A stretch of 64,000 bases of DNA, taken from the NCBI RefSeq assembly GCF_000153125.2, contig NZ_CM002299.1:3697238-3761237 (forward strand), in the 5' to 3' direction. Numbering within the stretch: position 1 is the stretch's first letter; every line of letters starts with the position of its first letter. The notes under the pieces were generated by a model. It was not told the origin of the DNA, made no database searches, and worked only from the letters and a program-made list of their open reading frames with translations. This document shows positions 16,524 to 25,095 of this stretch, in pieces. The stretch comes from Congregibacter litoralis KT71. GTDB taxonomy: Bacteria > Pseudomonadota > Gammaproteobacteria > Pseudomonadales > Halieaceae. A program made the translations under genes and the position numbers.

Positions 16524-16732
16524 AACTCACAAACCAATGCAGCGGGCGCGTCCATCACAATGGCGAATTCACTATGCGCAAGAGCACGGTGCCGAGCGAT
16601 CAACGGCCATGGATTGGGCAAACGCTTGCGGATGGAGCGAACACGCTCCCCTGCGTAAAAGGCTTTTAAGGACTGCAGCTCGTCATCACTGAAGGGTGAT
16701 TGAGCAATAACAACAGGCAAAGGGGTATTCAT
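16520..16732 (-). CDS. small hypothetical protein (70 aa) coupled to Tat protein B
   Basis: The ATG at 16732 is preceded by AAAGGAGACCTGCC, a strong ribosome binding site. The sequence starts MNTPLPVVIAQSPFSDDELQ and has a basic helix (GERVRSIRKRLPNP). The stop overlaps the start of the Tat gene, so both are probably expressed together. No known family; it might be a chaperone-like or regulatory partner, which is inference from position only. Confidence 0.6.
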   Translation of the reverse strand: MNTPLPVVIAQSPFSDDELQSLKAFYAGERVRSIRKRLPNPWPLIARHRALAHSEFAIVMDAPAALVCEL

Positions 16733-17079
16733 GGCAGGTCTCCTTTATGTTCCATGTCTGCAATGCAGAGCCATTGGCGCATCATTTGGACCACCGTTCC
16801 CGGAGTGGGCGGTTGGTGGGGCTATGCCCCTCTTGATGCAGTCGGGAGAGTTACAGTTTTACGGGGAAAAGTAAACCCTCACGGACTTAAGGACTGATCT
16901 CGATCACAAAATTTCAGTCTAAAGCAATTTTGCAACCCAACTATAAAACCAATGAGGGCGTGCCAAACGCGAGCTTCTTACATGAATCCGCGTGAGGCCT
17001 GTGCAGTGGTTAACTTCGGACCGCAATCCATACCAATGTGCATAGCTAGCGGACGGAGCCGTAGCAGTCGTCTGTGACT
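16733..17079. other. intergenic stretch, no supported gene
   Basis: About 350 bp between the small coupled gene and the in-frame-stop gene. It should contain the promoter of the minus-strand cluster ending near 15410. A plus-strand open frame (16700-16897) begins inside the coding sequence on the other strand and has no good ribosome binding site. No tRNA, long repeat or clear terminator is visible. Confidence 0.5.
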
Positions 17080-17793
17080 TTATCCCTTTAAATGGTCCTC
17101 TACTCGAAACTTAGCCACCCATCCATTCGCATAGGAAAGTGGGTGAAAAGGATCTGAAGAGCACCCAACAAATGCTTTCAGGGCTATTCTCAGCTTACTT
17201 ATAACGTTCTTATCGGCAATGGTAGGCTTCATGCCACCTCTTCGGGAATAACGAGGCTTAGACGCTAACTGCAGTAGAACTGCACCAGCCTTGCTAAGTT
17301 TCTTTGTTCGGTCATCCAGTAACTCAGTCTGATGAAGCTCGAAGGTTCCCAGCTGCCTCTCATTGATAAATATTTCGACTCTGTTCTTTGAACAGAGCTT
17401 CACCACCACATTCTCCCACTCGACCATCAAGTTATCCCTATCTAAGATAGCGCAACCCCCAACGAGAGCTTTGTTTAAATCACCCTCCATCCCTGATACG
17501 CAACTTCAGCGTATTCTTGCCTTCATGCTAAGAGTATCACTGATAAGTAATGTACCGAGAAGCCCTCCAAGCTTGAAGGAAATGTGTTGGGACGGGTCGC
17601 CATCCACAATTAAGTCGTAACGCCTATGCTCTTTTTGAATCTGCCGTGCTGACGACCCATTGATCAGCGGAGATACATCTATCGATAATTCAAGGGGCAT
17701 TGGACTGACATTTGGCTCAGGGGCTTCATGTCCAAAAAAACCCTCGCTACGGCGAGCCTTACCCAAAAACACTACATAGCAGAGTGTTGGCAC
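17080..17793 (-). pseudogene. hypothetical gene interrupted by one in-frame TGA
   Basis: Two open frames, 17506-17793 and 17080-17490, lie in the same reading frame and are separated by a single TGA (17506-17508) and five further codons. Read through, they encode about 237 residues: PMPLELSIDVSPLING and YDLIVDGDPSQHISFKLGG in the first part, then VVKLCSKNRVEIFINERQLG and YSRRGGMKPTIADKNVI in the second. The second ORF has its own ATG at 17490, so two genes remain possible. The first ORF starts at a GTG with AGAGGGA just before it. No family recognised. A nonsense mutation in an island gene is the simplest reading. Confidence 0.5.
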
Positions 17794-17904
17794 TCCCTCT
17801 GATGTGTACAGTTTGACTACACGTATTATGCGTACTTGTGTGCACTTACGTGGCTTTTGCCTCCTCTCACTGATATCGTTAGTAAGGACTTTGAGTAGTG
17901 AAAA

Positions 17905-18093
17905 GTGGAAAGAGTGTCAGTGCTGTTGTCAGCAATCGAAGCCGAACGCTTTGAGCAGTATTGCAAGGACAAAGGGCACAAGAAGTTCACGCTTATTGCT
18001 CGGCTCACAAAAGAACACTCTGAAAAACAACAATTTGCAATTCAAGGTCACATTATCGTGAAAGATCGTGATCGAGACACTCCAGGCAAGTAG
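17905..18093 (+). CDS. small ribbon-helix-helix-like protein (62 aa)
   Basis: A GTG-started frame encoding ERVSVLLSAIEAERFEQYC then KGHKKFTLIARLTKEH. The pattern of a short strand, then helix, then K-x-T-L-I-A-R-L-x-x-E-H resembles CopG/Arc-like ribbon-helix-helix DNA-binding proteins. It ends 17 bp before the methyltransferase gene on the same strand, the usual place for a small regulator of a restriction-modification operon. The start is not certain, because the nearest AAGGA lies about 17 bases upstream of the GTG. A controlling role is inference. Confidence 0.6.
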   Translation: MERVSVLLSAIEAERFEQYCKDKGHKKFTLIARLTKEHSEKQQFAIQGHIIVKDRDRDTPGK

Positions 18094-18109
18094 ATGACTA
18101 GAGATCGCA

Positions 18110-19384
18110 ATGAAGATTGCTAAATCAAACCTTTCGTTTAATTCTTTCTTTGCAGGGATAGGTGGTTTCGACTTGGCACTTGAGCGCCACGGATTTCAAC
18201 CACAGATGCACTGCGAAATTAATGCCTATTGCCAAAAAATCCTGAAGAAGAATTGGCCAAACACCGCTCTAGAGAAAGACATCACTACCCTGGGGCCTGC
18301 CTCGATACCTGATGCAAATCTTTGGTGTGGTGGCTTTCCCTGCCAAGACGTTTCTGTTGCTCGCGGCTCTAAGCCAAGACATGGACTGAAAGGGAAAAAT
18401 TCCGGATTGTTTTTCCCATTTGCCGAGCTTATTGAAAAGAAAAAACCGAGAGTACTACTGATCGAAAATGTGCTTGGCCTTTTAAGCTCTCACAATGGGC
18501 AAGACTTTCGAATAGTGTTGGAAACACTATCTTCTATGGGATACAGCATCTCCTGGCGTGTTATGAATTCCAGATACTTTGGCTCACCCCAGTCCCGGCC
18601 ACGAGTTTTTATTTGCGCTTTTCACGATAATGCGAGAGCAGCAGTTTCAACCCTTTACGAAAACGCCGTTGGCTCCAAACCGGCGAATCAGAGAGCGGGA
18701 TTCTTGAACTCAAGTGAATGTACTGTCACTGGAGCAAAGGTAGCTGAAGTTGCTTATTGCCTAGCAGCTACATCAGGAAGACACACAGGAACAGACTGGA
18801 GTCGGACATATGTGTCGTATGATTCAGATGTGCGTCGCCTCACTCCCGTGGAATGCGAGGGTTTACAGGGTTTTCCTCCTGGCTGGACTGAATTAAGTAA
18901 AACTGAAGCTATAGATGTCGCAGATATGGATACACCGCGCTACCAGGCTCTTGGGAACGCCGTTTCGGTGCCGGTAGCAAGCTGGATCGGAAAAAGATTG
19001 AAAACAGAGCTGCAAAGACGCACTAGGCCCGATATTACTGATCCGACAGTAGAATTTGCCGACTTTAAAGCTTCTCGCACTCGACATATGAAGCTTTCGG
19101 ATCTGCACATGTCCACCAAGGCCAATGGATCATATTTGAAATGGCAATCAGGAGGTTTAGTAATTGGCGATGACTGCTGGGACATACCCGCGCCACAAGC
19201 ACCCAGCCAACCGATCCACAAAAAACTGATTGACGTCATCGAAAAGCGACATCCAGAAACAAAGTATTATTTGAGCCCGAATGCTGCTGCGGGGATACTG
19301 CGCCGCGTCAACAGCCAGAATCGCACCCTGTTTGAGCCGATGCACTCGGCTTTAGAAAGGCTTATCGACAAAAGCAGCGTCTAG
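18110..19384 (+). CDS. DNA (cytosine-5-)-methyltransferase
   Basis: A 424-residue m5C methylase. Motif I FFAGIGGFDLALERHG (about 13-28) binds AdoMet, motif IV GGFPCQDVS (about 71-79) carries the catalytic cysteine, motif VI LLIENVLGL (about 116-124) the ENV glutamate, motif VIII-like RYFGSPQSRPRVF, and motifs IX and X RRLTPVECEGLQGFP and YQALGNAVSVP (about 242-286). A C-terminal extension of about 120 residues (from about 305) has no known motif. It is followed by McrB-like and LlaJI-like genes, so it is the protective methylase of that restriction system. Target sequence cannot be predicted. Only one methylase is present, whereas LlaJI has two. Confidence 0.93.
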   Translation: MKIAKSNLSFNSFFAGIGGFDLALERHGFQPQMHCEINAYCQKILKKNWPNTALEKDITTLGPASIPDANLWCGGFPCQDVSVARGSKPRHGLKGKNSGLFFPFAELIEKKKPRVLLIENVLGLLSSHNGQDFRIVLETLSSMGYSISWRVMNSRYFGSPQSRPRVFICAFHDNARAAVSTLYENAVGSKPANQRAGFLNSSECTVTGAKVAEVAYCLAATSGRHTGTDWSRTYVSYDSDVRRLTPVECEGLQGFPPGWTELSKTEAIDVADMDTPRYQALGNAVSVPVASWIGKRLKTELQRRTRPDITDPTVEFADFKASRTRHMKLSDLHMSTKANGSYLKWQSGGLVIGDDCWDIPAPQAPSQPIHKKLIDVIEKRHPETKYYLSPNAAAGILRRVNSQNRTLFEPMHSALERLIDKSSV

Positions 19385-19466
19385 CTAAAACAAGAGCTGG
19401 CAGAATTTGAGGACAACTTTATACTCCTTGGAATTAGACGCGTGGTTCTAATCAAAAGGAATTTAC

Positions 19467-20990
19467 ATGAGCTTCATCTTAGTTCGATTGGGAAAGGACA
19501 GCGTCGACGACATAGAAAAAATCGACTCAACATCTATCGCACCATTCACCCCATTCTCCATCGAATTTACCTGCAAGCAGGTGGAAAAATCTATTCCGCC
19601 TGACTCATACGCACTCATCTACCTAGGCTCTGACAACAGCAAAGGCATTGCTACATCATGGGAACAAGGGCTTCGTGCCCTAGGGAAGATCACGTCATTA
19701 GATTTAGGAGAAACTTTCAACTCCGAGAGCAAGTTGAGCATCGAAATCATCTCCGTATTTGACAAGAGCTATGGCAAAGTGGATTTTCTCGACTCCCAGC
19801 CTGCTCTATACAGCCACTTCTCCGAATACCCCGTTATCGGTGTCACCTCATATCGAAACAACGCCGTTCAGAAAGTAAACGAGAGCCGACGAGAAAACAC
19901 CTCCGCCTTGCTCACTGCACTAAACTTACTTTTTCCCGAGTTTTCCGATCACATAGGTAGCTATGCGCCTGAATTACTTACAAAACTATCGTTCGTACCA
20001 ACCAACAAAAGTGGATCAGCTGATGATGGGCAGGGTAGCCCTGGGATAGGATTACAGGCCATGGCCGGAAGTAACATAATATTTTATGGGGCTCCGGGCA
20101 CAGGGAAGAGTTATACAATTGACCAATCGGTGATAGCAGAGTTTGCGTTCAAGACGGTTTTTCACGCTGAGACAATGAACGCAGATTTTTTAGGATCAGT
20201 AAAACCAACAATGGGAGAGGATAGTAGTGGGAGTCAACTGCTGACCTATGAATATATGCCTGGGGCATTTCTGCGTGCACTAACTAGTGCAATCGAAAAC
20301 CCCGAAAATCACTATTGGCTGGTTATTGAAGAACTTAACAGAGCACCTGCAGCTGCTGTTTTTGGAGAAATATTCCAACTACTCGATAGGCGTTTAGATG
20401 GCCGCAGCACGTACGAAATCGACTTTCCAGATGCGCTTTGTGAAAAGTATGTGAACTCCCGACTGAGCACTTCAATTGATCGGCTTTATATCCCCTCAAA
20501 CCTTAGTTTATACGCCTCCATGAATAGCAGCGACCAGGGAGTGCTACCTCTCGACACAGCGTTTAAACGCAGGTGGATTTTTCACTATATACCGTTAGAT
20601 TTCGATCAAGGCTGCACCGAGTGTGACTTAGAGATAGTCTTCGAGGATAACGTTTTAAAAGTCGTGCCATGGCGTCGTCTAGCCGAAGCAATAAACGTCT
20701 TGCTATCCGATATTGATATTCCTGAAGATAGGCATCTGGGCCCGTATTTTATTTCTGTCAATGACTTGAAGGAAACTGAACGACTGCTCACAGGAAAGCT
20801 ATTTATGTATTTGTGGGACGATGTCTTGCGCCATGGGCTACGTAACACACTATTCCACCCCAGTGTTAAAACCTACGGCCATCTCGTTACACAATGGGGA
20901 GACAGGAAGCGGATTTTCAGCGATGCACTCTTACTGCAGCTGAGGCAATCACTTCCTTCAATGGAAAATGAATTAGACAATGCCAACTGA
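19467..20990 (+). CDS. McrB-like AAA+ NTPase subunit of an LlaJI-type restriction system
   Basis: A 507-residue protein with an N-terminal region of about 190 residues of unknown fold, likely the DNA-reading part, and a C-terminal McrB-type AAA+ domain. Visible motifs are Walker A FYGAPGTGKSYT (about 206-217), Walker B HYWLVIEELNRAPAAAVFGE (about 281-300), and the sensor-like YASMNSSDQGVLPLDTAFKR (about 350-369), which corresponds to the M-N-T-A-D-R-S region of McrB. The family forms rings that translocate DNA or remodel the nuclease subunit with GTP or ATP. It lies 82 bp after the methylase and 48 bp before the nuclease-like gene. Confidence 0.88.
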   Translation: MSFILVRLGKDSVDDIEKIDSTSIAPFTPFSIEFTCKQVEKSIPPDSYALIYLGSDNSKGIATSWEQGLRALGKITSLDLGETFNSESKLSIEIISVFDKSYGKVDFLDSQPALYSHFSEYPVIGVTSYRNNAVQKVNESRRENTSALLTALNLLFPEFSDHIGSYAPELLTKLSFVPTNKSGSADDGQGSPGIGLQAMAGSNIIFYGAPGTGKSYTIDQSVIAEFAFKTVFHAETMNADFLGSVKPTMGEDSSGSQLLTYEYMPGAFLRALTSAIENPENHYWLVIEELNRAPAAAVFGEIFQLLDRRLDGRSTYEIDFPDALCEKYVNSRLSTSIDRLYIPSNLSLYASMNSSDQGVLPLDTAFKRRWIFHYIPLDFDQGCTECDLEIVFEDNVLKVVPWRRLAEAINVLLSDIDIPEDRHLGPYFISVNDLKETERLLTGKLFMYLWDDVLRHGLRNTLFHPSVKTYGHLVTQWGDRKRIFSDALLLQLRQSLPSMENELDNAN

Positions 20991-21038
20991 GCGAGTAAGT
21001 CTCTGCAGTGAGCGGAGTAAAGACTCAACTGCCTCACT

Positions 21039-22343
21039 ATGAATTTCGTAATGCTCCAAGACAGGGATAGCCTTTCTCAACTAGACCCGAAAATTGCCGC
21101 ATTTTTTCTTGATTCAGACCTTTCTGACAATGGGCGAATAACGTTTTGCGGCGTTGCGACATTTGATGATTTAGTGCTCGTGGTTGCTCCGACAAACTCA
21201 CTAAAGTCAGTTAAACAGTTAGAGCTTTCGACTTGCGATACTGCGCTTCTGCTTATTCGCACACTGAACACGTACACTACTCAGTCAGAAAACGCTATTA
21301 AAGAGGGAGACGATTTCGACGTAAGAAGCCAAGGGCTCGGCATTCTTTCTAGTATTTTGTGGCTTTTAAAGGACTACTCCCACAATGGCCTGTACACCAA
21401 GCCCGCGAAGACTCGTGAAATAAACAAAGGAAGGGTCAATTGGCATAGAACAATTGCCAAGGGTTCAGCCTTAAAGGGCATGGGTGGTGTTCCCGTATAT
21501 CTGAGCTTGCATTCGGACAGATTAAGAATTGGCAGTGAGTCGGTCATTTCTCAAATACACGCCGAAATTGTACGTGAGATAGATATTTCCTTCGGGTGGT
21601 TAATCACTGGAAAAGAATCAACTCGGATAGCACGAGAGTTGGATTTCGCAACTTATTCTGCTATGCCTCATGATCTAAAAATTTATCAATTAAAAAGAGA
21701 GCTTGGACAAACTTATGGGGATCGCGACACAGCACTGATAAGAGCTATGATAAGTTTTCTCGAATCTAGATTTAATGGCGTAGCCGGAGAGTACCTGATT
21801 GGGGTGAGTTTCTTTCATTCAATATGGGAAAAGATGCTACGTGCAATTTTGCCAGGCGTAATTGATGTAAATAAAATCTTGCCTAAACCGTCAGTGTACT
21901 TAGAAGATGGCAAATCCTTGATTTATACAAAAGGGATGCTCACTGACATCGTAAGCAAACGAGAAGGCAAAGTTTCAGTAATTGATGCAAAATATTACCG
22001 GGCTACAGGAGCCGAAAGCGTCCCTGGATGGCCCGATATTGTGAAGCAAGTCTATTATGCAAACGCACTCAAGCTTTTATTCCCCAGAGACAAGGTGTTC
22101 AGTTGGTTTGCCTTTCCCGGTTTAACAAAAAAAAAGATCGACGAAGGCCCTGTAAGGCAGATTCGAATTACCAATCCCTCAACAGGGCAGCATCTGGATG
22201 AAGCTTTTCCTCCCATTGGTTGCGGCTACTTTTGCCCAATAGAAGTCATGAGGTTTTACGTATCATCTCAGGAGCTTAGTTTCGACAGTATAAGCACAAT
22301 ATTCGAAGAACTCGTAGAACCCGATTCAGAGGTGGCTAACTAA
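21039..22343 (+). CDS. LlaJI-like restriction subunit (McrC-like, PD-(D/E)XK)
   Basis: A 434-residue protein. The C-terminal half holds a PD-(D/E)XK site, LTDIVSKREGKVSVIDAKYY (about 300-319), i.e. D...(D/E)xK, with upstream VSFFHSIWEKMLRAILPG forming the usual first helix. The order methylase, McrB-like motor, PD-(D/E)XK protein matches LlaJI/BsuMI-type systems, in which two restriction proteins act together. The start is the ATG at 21039; an alternative could lie slightly downstream. It should be the cutting subunit. The gene is AT-rich like its neighbours, which suggests joint transfer. Confidence 0.85.
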   Translation: MNFVMLQDRDSLSQLDPKIAAFFLDSDLSDNGRITFCGVATFDDLVLVVAPTNSLKSVKQLELSTCDTALLLIRTLNTYTTQSENAIKEGDDFDVRSQGLGILSSILWLLKDYSHNGLYTKPAKTREINKGRVNWHRTIAKGSALKGMGGVPVYLSLHSDRLRIGSESVISQIHAEIVREIDISFGWLITGKESTRIARELDFATYSAMPHDLKIYQLKRELGQTYGDRDTALIRAMISFLESRFNGVAGEYLIGVSFFHSIWEKMLRAILPGVIDVNKILPKPSVYLEDGKSLIYTKGMLTDIVSKREGKVSVIDAKYYRATGAESVPGWPDIVKQVYYANALKLLFPRDKVFSWFAFPGLTKKKIDEGPVRQIRITNPSTGQHLDEAFPPIGCGYFCPIEVMRFYVSSQELSFDSISTIFEELVEPDSEVAN

Positions 22344-22368
22344 AAACTGAACACGCTCCGGCCTCCGG

Positions 22369-22557
22369 GTGTTAACCAACATCGACTTATGTCCTCTTTG
22401 TTTTTCGCAACAGGCAACCATGCACTCGAAGTCTGTAAAACGCACTTGCGTTACGGTGACGGGTACGCTTGTCCACTTCCCCGAATCTGAGACATCGTTA
22501 ATTGGAGTTTTTTGTGACAATGAGCACAAGAGGCTGATCTGTGCCCTTTCGGGGTGA
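22369..22557 (+). CDS. small cysteine-containing ORF (62 aa)
   Basis: A GTG-started frame directly behind the restriction subunit (25 bp). The product starts LTNIDLCPLCFSQQATMH and ends VFCDNEHKRLICALSG, so CPLC and a later C...C pair could bind zinc. Because it lies on the same strand and right behind the restriction operon it may be part of it. There is no clear ribosome binding site. The call is weak. Confidence 0.35.
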   Translation: MLTNIDLCPLCFSQQATMHSKSVKRTCVTVTGTLVHFPESETSLIGVFCDNEHKRLICALSG

Positions 22558-22577
22558 ATGTTTCCCTCGAAGAGGTA

Positions 22578-23939
22578 GATAACGTAAATTATCTTTCGCA
22601 CTTTTGAAGAGGGGCGGTGATCCCCCGAGTTGATAAGATTGAGTTGCGATGCTTAATCCGACAACAAAGGAAGATCACCACCATGAGCAACAATAGCGAG
22701 ACAAAGGACTTGGGTAAAGTCGTTCAGATCAATGATGCCAGGATACAGGATCACCTCGGTGAGCTTGTTCGAGGCACCGTTGAGGAGACGCTGAACGCGA
22801 TGCTGGACGCAGAGGCAGACGCCATGTGCGGAGCGCAGCGTTATGAGCGCAGCCCCGACCGGGTCGATACCCGCGCTGGTCACTACGAGCGCACCTTCCA
22901 CAGCAAAGCCGGCGAAGTGAAGCTGAAGATGCCGAAGCTGCGCAAGCAGACCTTCGAGACGGCGATCATTGAGCGCTACAAGCGGCGAGAGACTTCTATC
23001 GAGGAAGCCCTGATGGAGATGTACCTGGCTGGCGTCTCGGTCCGCCGGGTCGAGGATATCACCGAAGCCCTATGGGGCACCCGCGTCAGCTCCGGCACGG
23101 TCAGCAAGCTGAACAAAAAGGTCTACAAACATATTGAGACCTGGCGGAATCGGCCGATTCAGGGTGAATATCCGTACGTCTACCTGGACGGGATCGTATT
23201 GAAGCGCAGCTGGGCGGGCGAGGTGCGCAACGTATCTGTACTGGTCGGTATTGGTGTTGACCAGGATGGCTACCGCCATATTCTCGGCGTTCAGGAAGGT
23301 CACAAGGAGGATAAATCGGGCTGGGGAAGCTTTCTTGAACACCTGAAGTCCCGCGGCCTGAAGGGAGTGCGTATGATCATCTCCGATGCCTGCATGGGGC
23401 TCAGTGAATCAGCCGCAGAGTACTTCCCGGAAGCAGACTGGCAACGCTGCACCGTTCACTTCTATCGAAACGTCTTCAGCCATGTGCCACGGGCGAAGAT
23501 GCCGCAGGTGTCAGCCATGCTCAAAGCCATTCATGCTCAGGAGAGTCGAGAGGCCGCGCAGGACAAGGCGGTGAAGGTTGTGGAATCACTCAGAGCCATG
23601 CGGCTCCAGAAAGCCGCTGACTTGGTGGAGCGCTGTATTGACGAGACGCTGGGCTTCTACAGCTACCCTCAGACTCACTGGCTAAAAATCCGCACCAATA
23701 ACCCGCTGGAGCGCATCATGCGGGAGATACGGCGCCGCACGCGCGTCGTGGGTGCATTCCCTGACGGAGAGTCAGCAGTGATGCTGGTCGGCGCTAGGCT
23801 GCGGCACATCGCCAGCACCAAATGGGGAACCCGCAAGTACATGTCGATGGACTGGTTGCGGCAGCAAGATATGGAAACTCAGCAGTCAGCTTGAGGGGCA
23901 CCGTCCCAAAGAAAAGTGCGAAAAAATATTTACACTACC
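22578..23939 (+). mobile_element. IS256-family insertion sequence, copy 2 (1362 bp)
   Basis: Same sequence and orientation as the copy at 923-2284 over the whole element as far as I compared. It is flanked by its own 8-bp duplication, AAGAGGTA, at 22570-22577 and 23940-23947, so it inserted separately. It went into non-coding sequence between the restriction operon and the minus-strand gene at 24060. Confidence 0.95.
22683..23894 (+). CDS. IS256-family (Mutator-type) transposase, copy 2
   Basis: A 403-residue DDE transposase identical to copy 1, with the same ATG and the same acidic residues in YLDGIV, ISDACMGL and NPLERIM. Both copies look functional, so either may supply transposase to the other. 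It is transcribed in the same direction as the restriction operon before it and towards the convergent gene at 24060-24977. Confidence 0.95.
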   Translation: MSNNSETKDLGKVVQINDARIQDHLGELVRGTVEETLNAMLDAEADAMCGAQRYERSPDRVDTRAGHYERTFHSKAGEVKLKMPKLRKQTFETAIIERYKRRETSIEEALMEMYLAGVSVRRVEDITEALWGTRVSSGTVSKLNKKVYKHIETWRNRPIQGEYPYVYLDGIVLKRSWAGEVRNVSVLVGIGVDQDGYRHILGVQEGHKEDKSGWGSFLEHLKSRGLKGVRMIISDACMGLSESAAEYFPEADWQRCTVHFYRNVFSHVPRAKMPQVSAMLKAIHAQESREAAQDKAVKVVESLRAMRLQKAADLVERCIDETLGFYSYPQTHWLKIRTNNPLERIMREIRRRTRVVGAFPDGESAVMLVGARLRHIASTKWGTRKYMSMDWLRQQDMETQQSA

Positions 23940-24059
23940 AAGAGGTAGGTATTCAAAGGGGTATTTACCGCCAAGAATATGGGGCGGCTCGCCGCACAGC
24001 GGTGAGACGTCCCAGCTTCCCGAAATGGCAGCGACATGATTCGCTTGTTATGTGTTTCT

Positions 24060-24977
24060 TCATGCGCGGAAATCTGCTCTTTTAAGTTTTCCATCTTGAA
24101 AGTGCCGTAGTACTGACGGCCTATCAATCGCAGAGGGACCTTCTGAACGAACCTCATCAATTGCGAAATTGAGATACTCAAACATCGCTTGTGCGGGAGT
24201 CTTTCTGGACACCAATGCTTCATCAAAGCACTGCTGAGCACTATCGCTGAACCTAGCAGCCATTCCTAAGACTGCAACTTTTCCTTGGAGAACTTCTTCC
24301 TTCTGCGCAAATGCCTCGTACACGCCTTCCTCATTCAACTCGTGCTTGTTTTTATAAGCGAAAAGCTTGTGCTCGTGCGAGCTAGGACAGTGATAGCCGA
24401 TCGCTAATTCCGTGTACATTTGACGAAACGAATCTTCATCAAGTTTGTATTTTCTTGCGGATTTTAGGGCGACATTTATTGAGTGCTCGATGGCTTCATC
24501 AATTACTACACCTTCCACCACATTAGTAAGGTCATTGTCGGTAAACATACCCTCATCCCAGGCATCTGTTCCCGGGCGAATTTTCAAAGGGTTTTCCGCA
24601 CAATGACGTACGACGCAATAGCCTTCCTTTTTTCCATCCCTAGGTTGAAAGTGCGTTATCTGCAGATTGCCCAAATGCTCAGTAATTAGGTTAACCACAT
24701 GCTGAGCCGTGAGGGTGCTACCAGCAATGGCGACGAAGCACTCGGATTGATAGTGGATTGACTGATAGTTATGAAAATGTTGTCCAATAAAGTATGGCAT
24801 CCATACTCTAATTGGAATGGCGTAAACCTTCTTGAAGCCACCAAGCAAGGTTTTCCCATTTGAATCGGTAATTGCGCTATCTGAAGCGATGAAAAGACCT
24901 TTTGGTTCGAGCGGAGGATCTTTCTCGCCCCAGGCAAATCCTCTCTCAAAGTTATGGCCAGTGATGATTAACGTCAT
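24060..24977 (-). CDS. hypothetical protein with proteasome/Ntn-hydrolase-like features
   Basis: A 305-residue cytoplasmic protein, not assigned with confidence. GLFIASDSAITDSNGK (about 28-43), GGFKKVYAIPI (about 47-57) and CFVAIAGSTLTAQHVVNLI (about 80-98) recall the beta-strand pattern of proteasome beta and HslV-like Ntn hydrolases (A-x-D-x-x-x-T, K-V-x-x-I, V-A-x-A-G-S). There is no N-terminal processed threonine at the start, so activity would be non-standard. The gene lies between IS copy 2 and the attC-like hairpin, in the same orientation as the HEPN gene upstream. It might be a cassette gene. Function remains open. Confidence 0.6.
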   Translation of the reverse strand: MTLIITGHNFERGFAWGEKDPPLEPKGLFIASDSAITDSNGKTLLGGFKKVYAIPIRVWMPYFIGQHFHNYQSIHYQSECFVAIAGSTLTAQHVVNLITEHLGNLQITHFQPRDGKKEGYCVVRHCAENPLKIRPGTDAWDEGMFTDNDLTNVVEGVVIDEAIEHSINVALKSARKYKLDEDSFRQMYTELAIGYHCPSSHEHKLFAYKNKHELNEEGVYEAFAQKEEVLQGKVAVLGMAARFSDSAQQCFDEALVSRKTPAQAMFEYLNFAIDEVRSEGPSAIDRPSVLRHFQDGKLKRADFRA

Positions 24978-25002
24978 GTTTCTTAGGTAGTTCGATATTC
25001 AC

Positions 25003-25095
25003 ACGTAACGCTGCCGTAACGGACCGGAGAACCGCGCACCGGTTTGAAGGTCCGAGCGATGCGAGGCAACGCGGCAGTTAAAAACCTTGTTAGGC
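25003..25095 (-). repeat. attC-like hairpin (possible integron cassette recombination site)
   Basis: Read on the minus strand this 93-bp segment begins GCCTAACAAGG, the common opening of integron attC sites, directly over the stop codon of the HEPN gene, and ends GCGTTACGT. Inside are nested inverted repeats: CTGCCG (25011-25016) with CGGCAG (25072-25077), CGGACC (25020-25025) with GGTCCG (25049-25054), and ACCGG with CCGGT nearer the loop. The right box GTTACGT departs from the GTTRRRY consensus at one position. No integron integrase gene is in the window. Confidence 0.5.

Noticed and set aside
16700..16897. Plus-strand frame of 65 codons upstream of the small coupled gene
   Set aside because: It begins inside the opposite-strand gene and has no credible start signal.
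22326..22601. Minus-strand frame of 91 codons across the IS256 copy 2 left end
   Set aside because: Its start lies within the IS end and it is antisense to the CxxC ORF; there is no ribosome binding site.
923..23939. Composite transposon formed by the two IS256 copies
   Set aside because: Each IS copy has its own perfect and different 8-bp target duplication directly on both of its ends. A composite transposon would show the duplication only at the outer ends, so the copies inserted independently.
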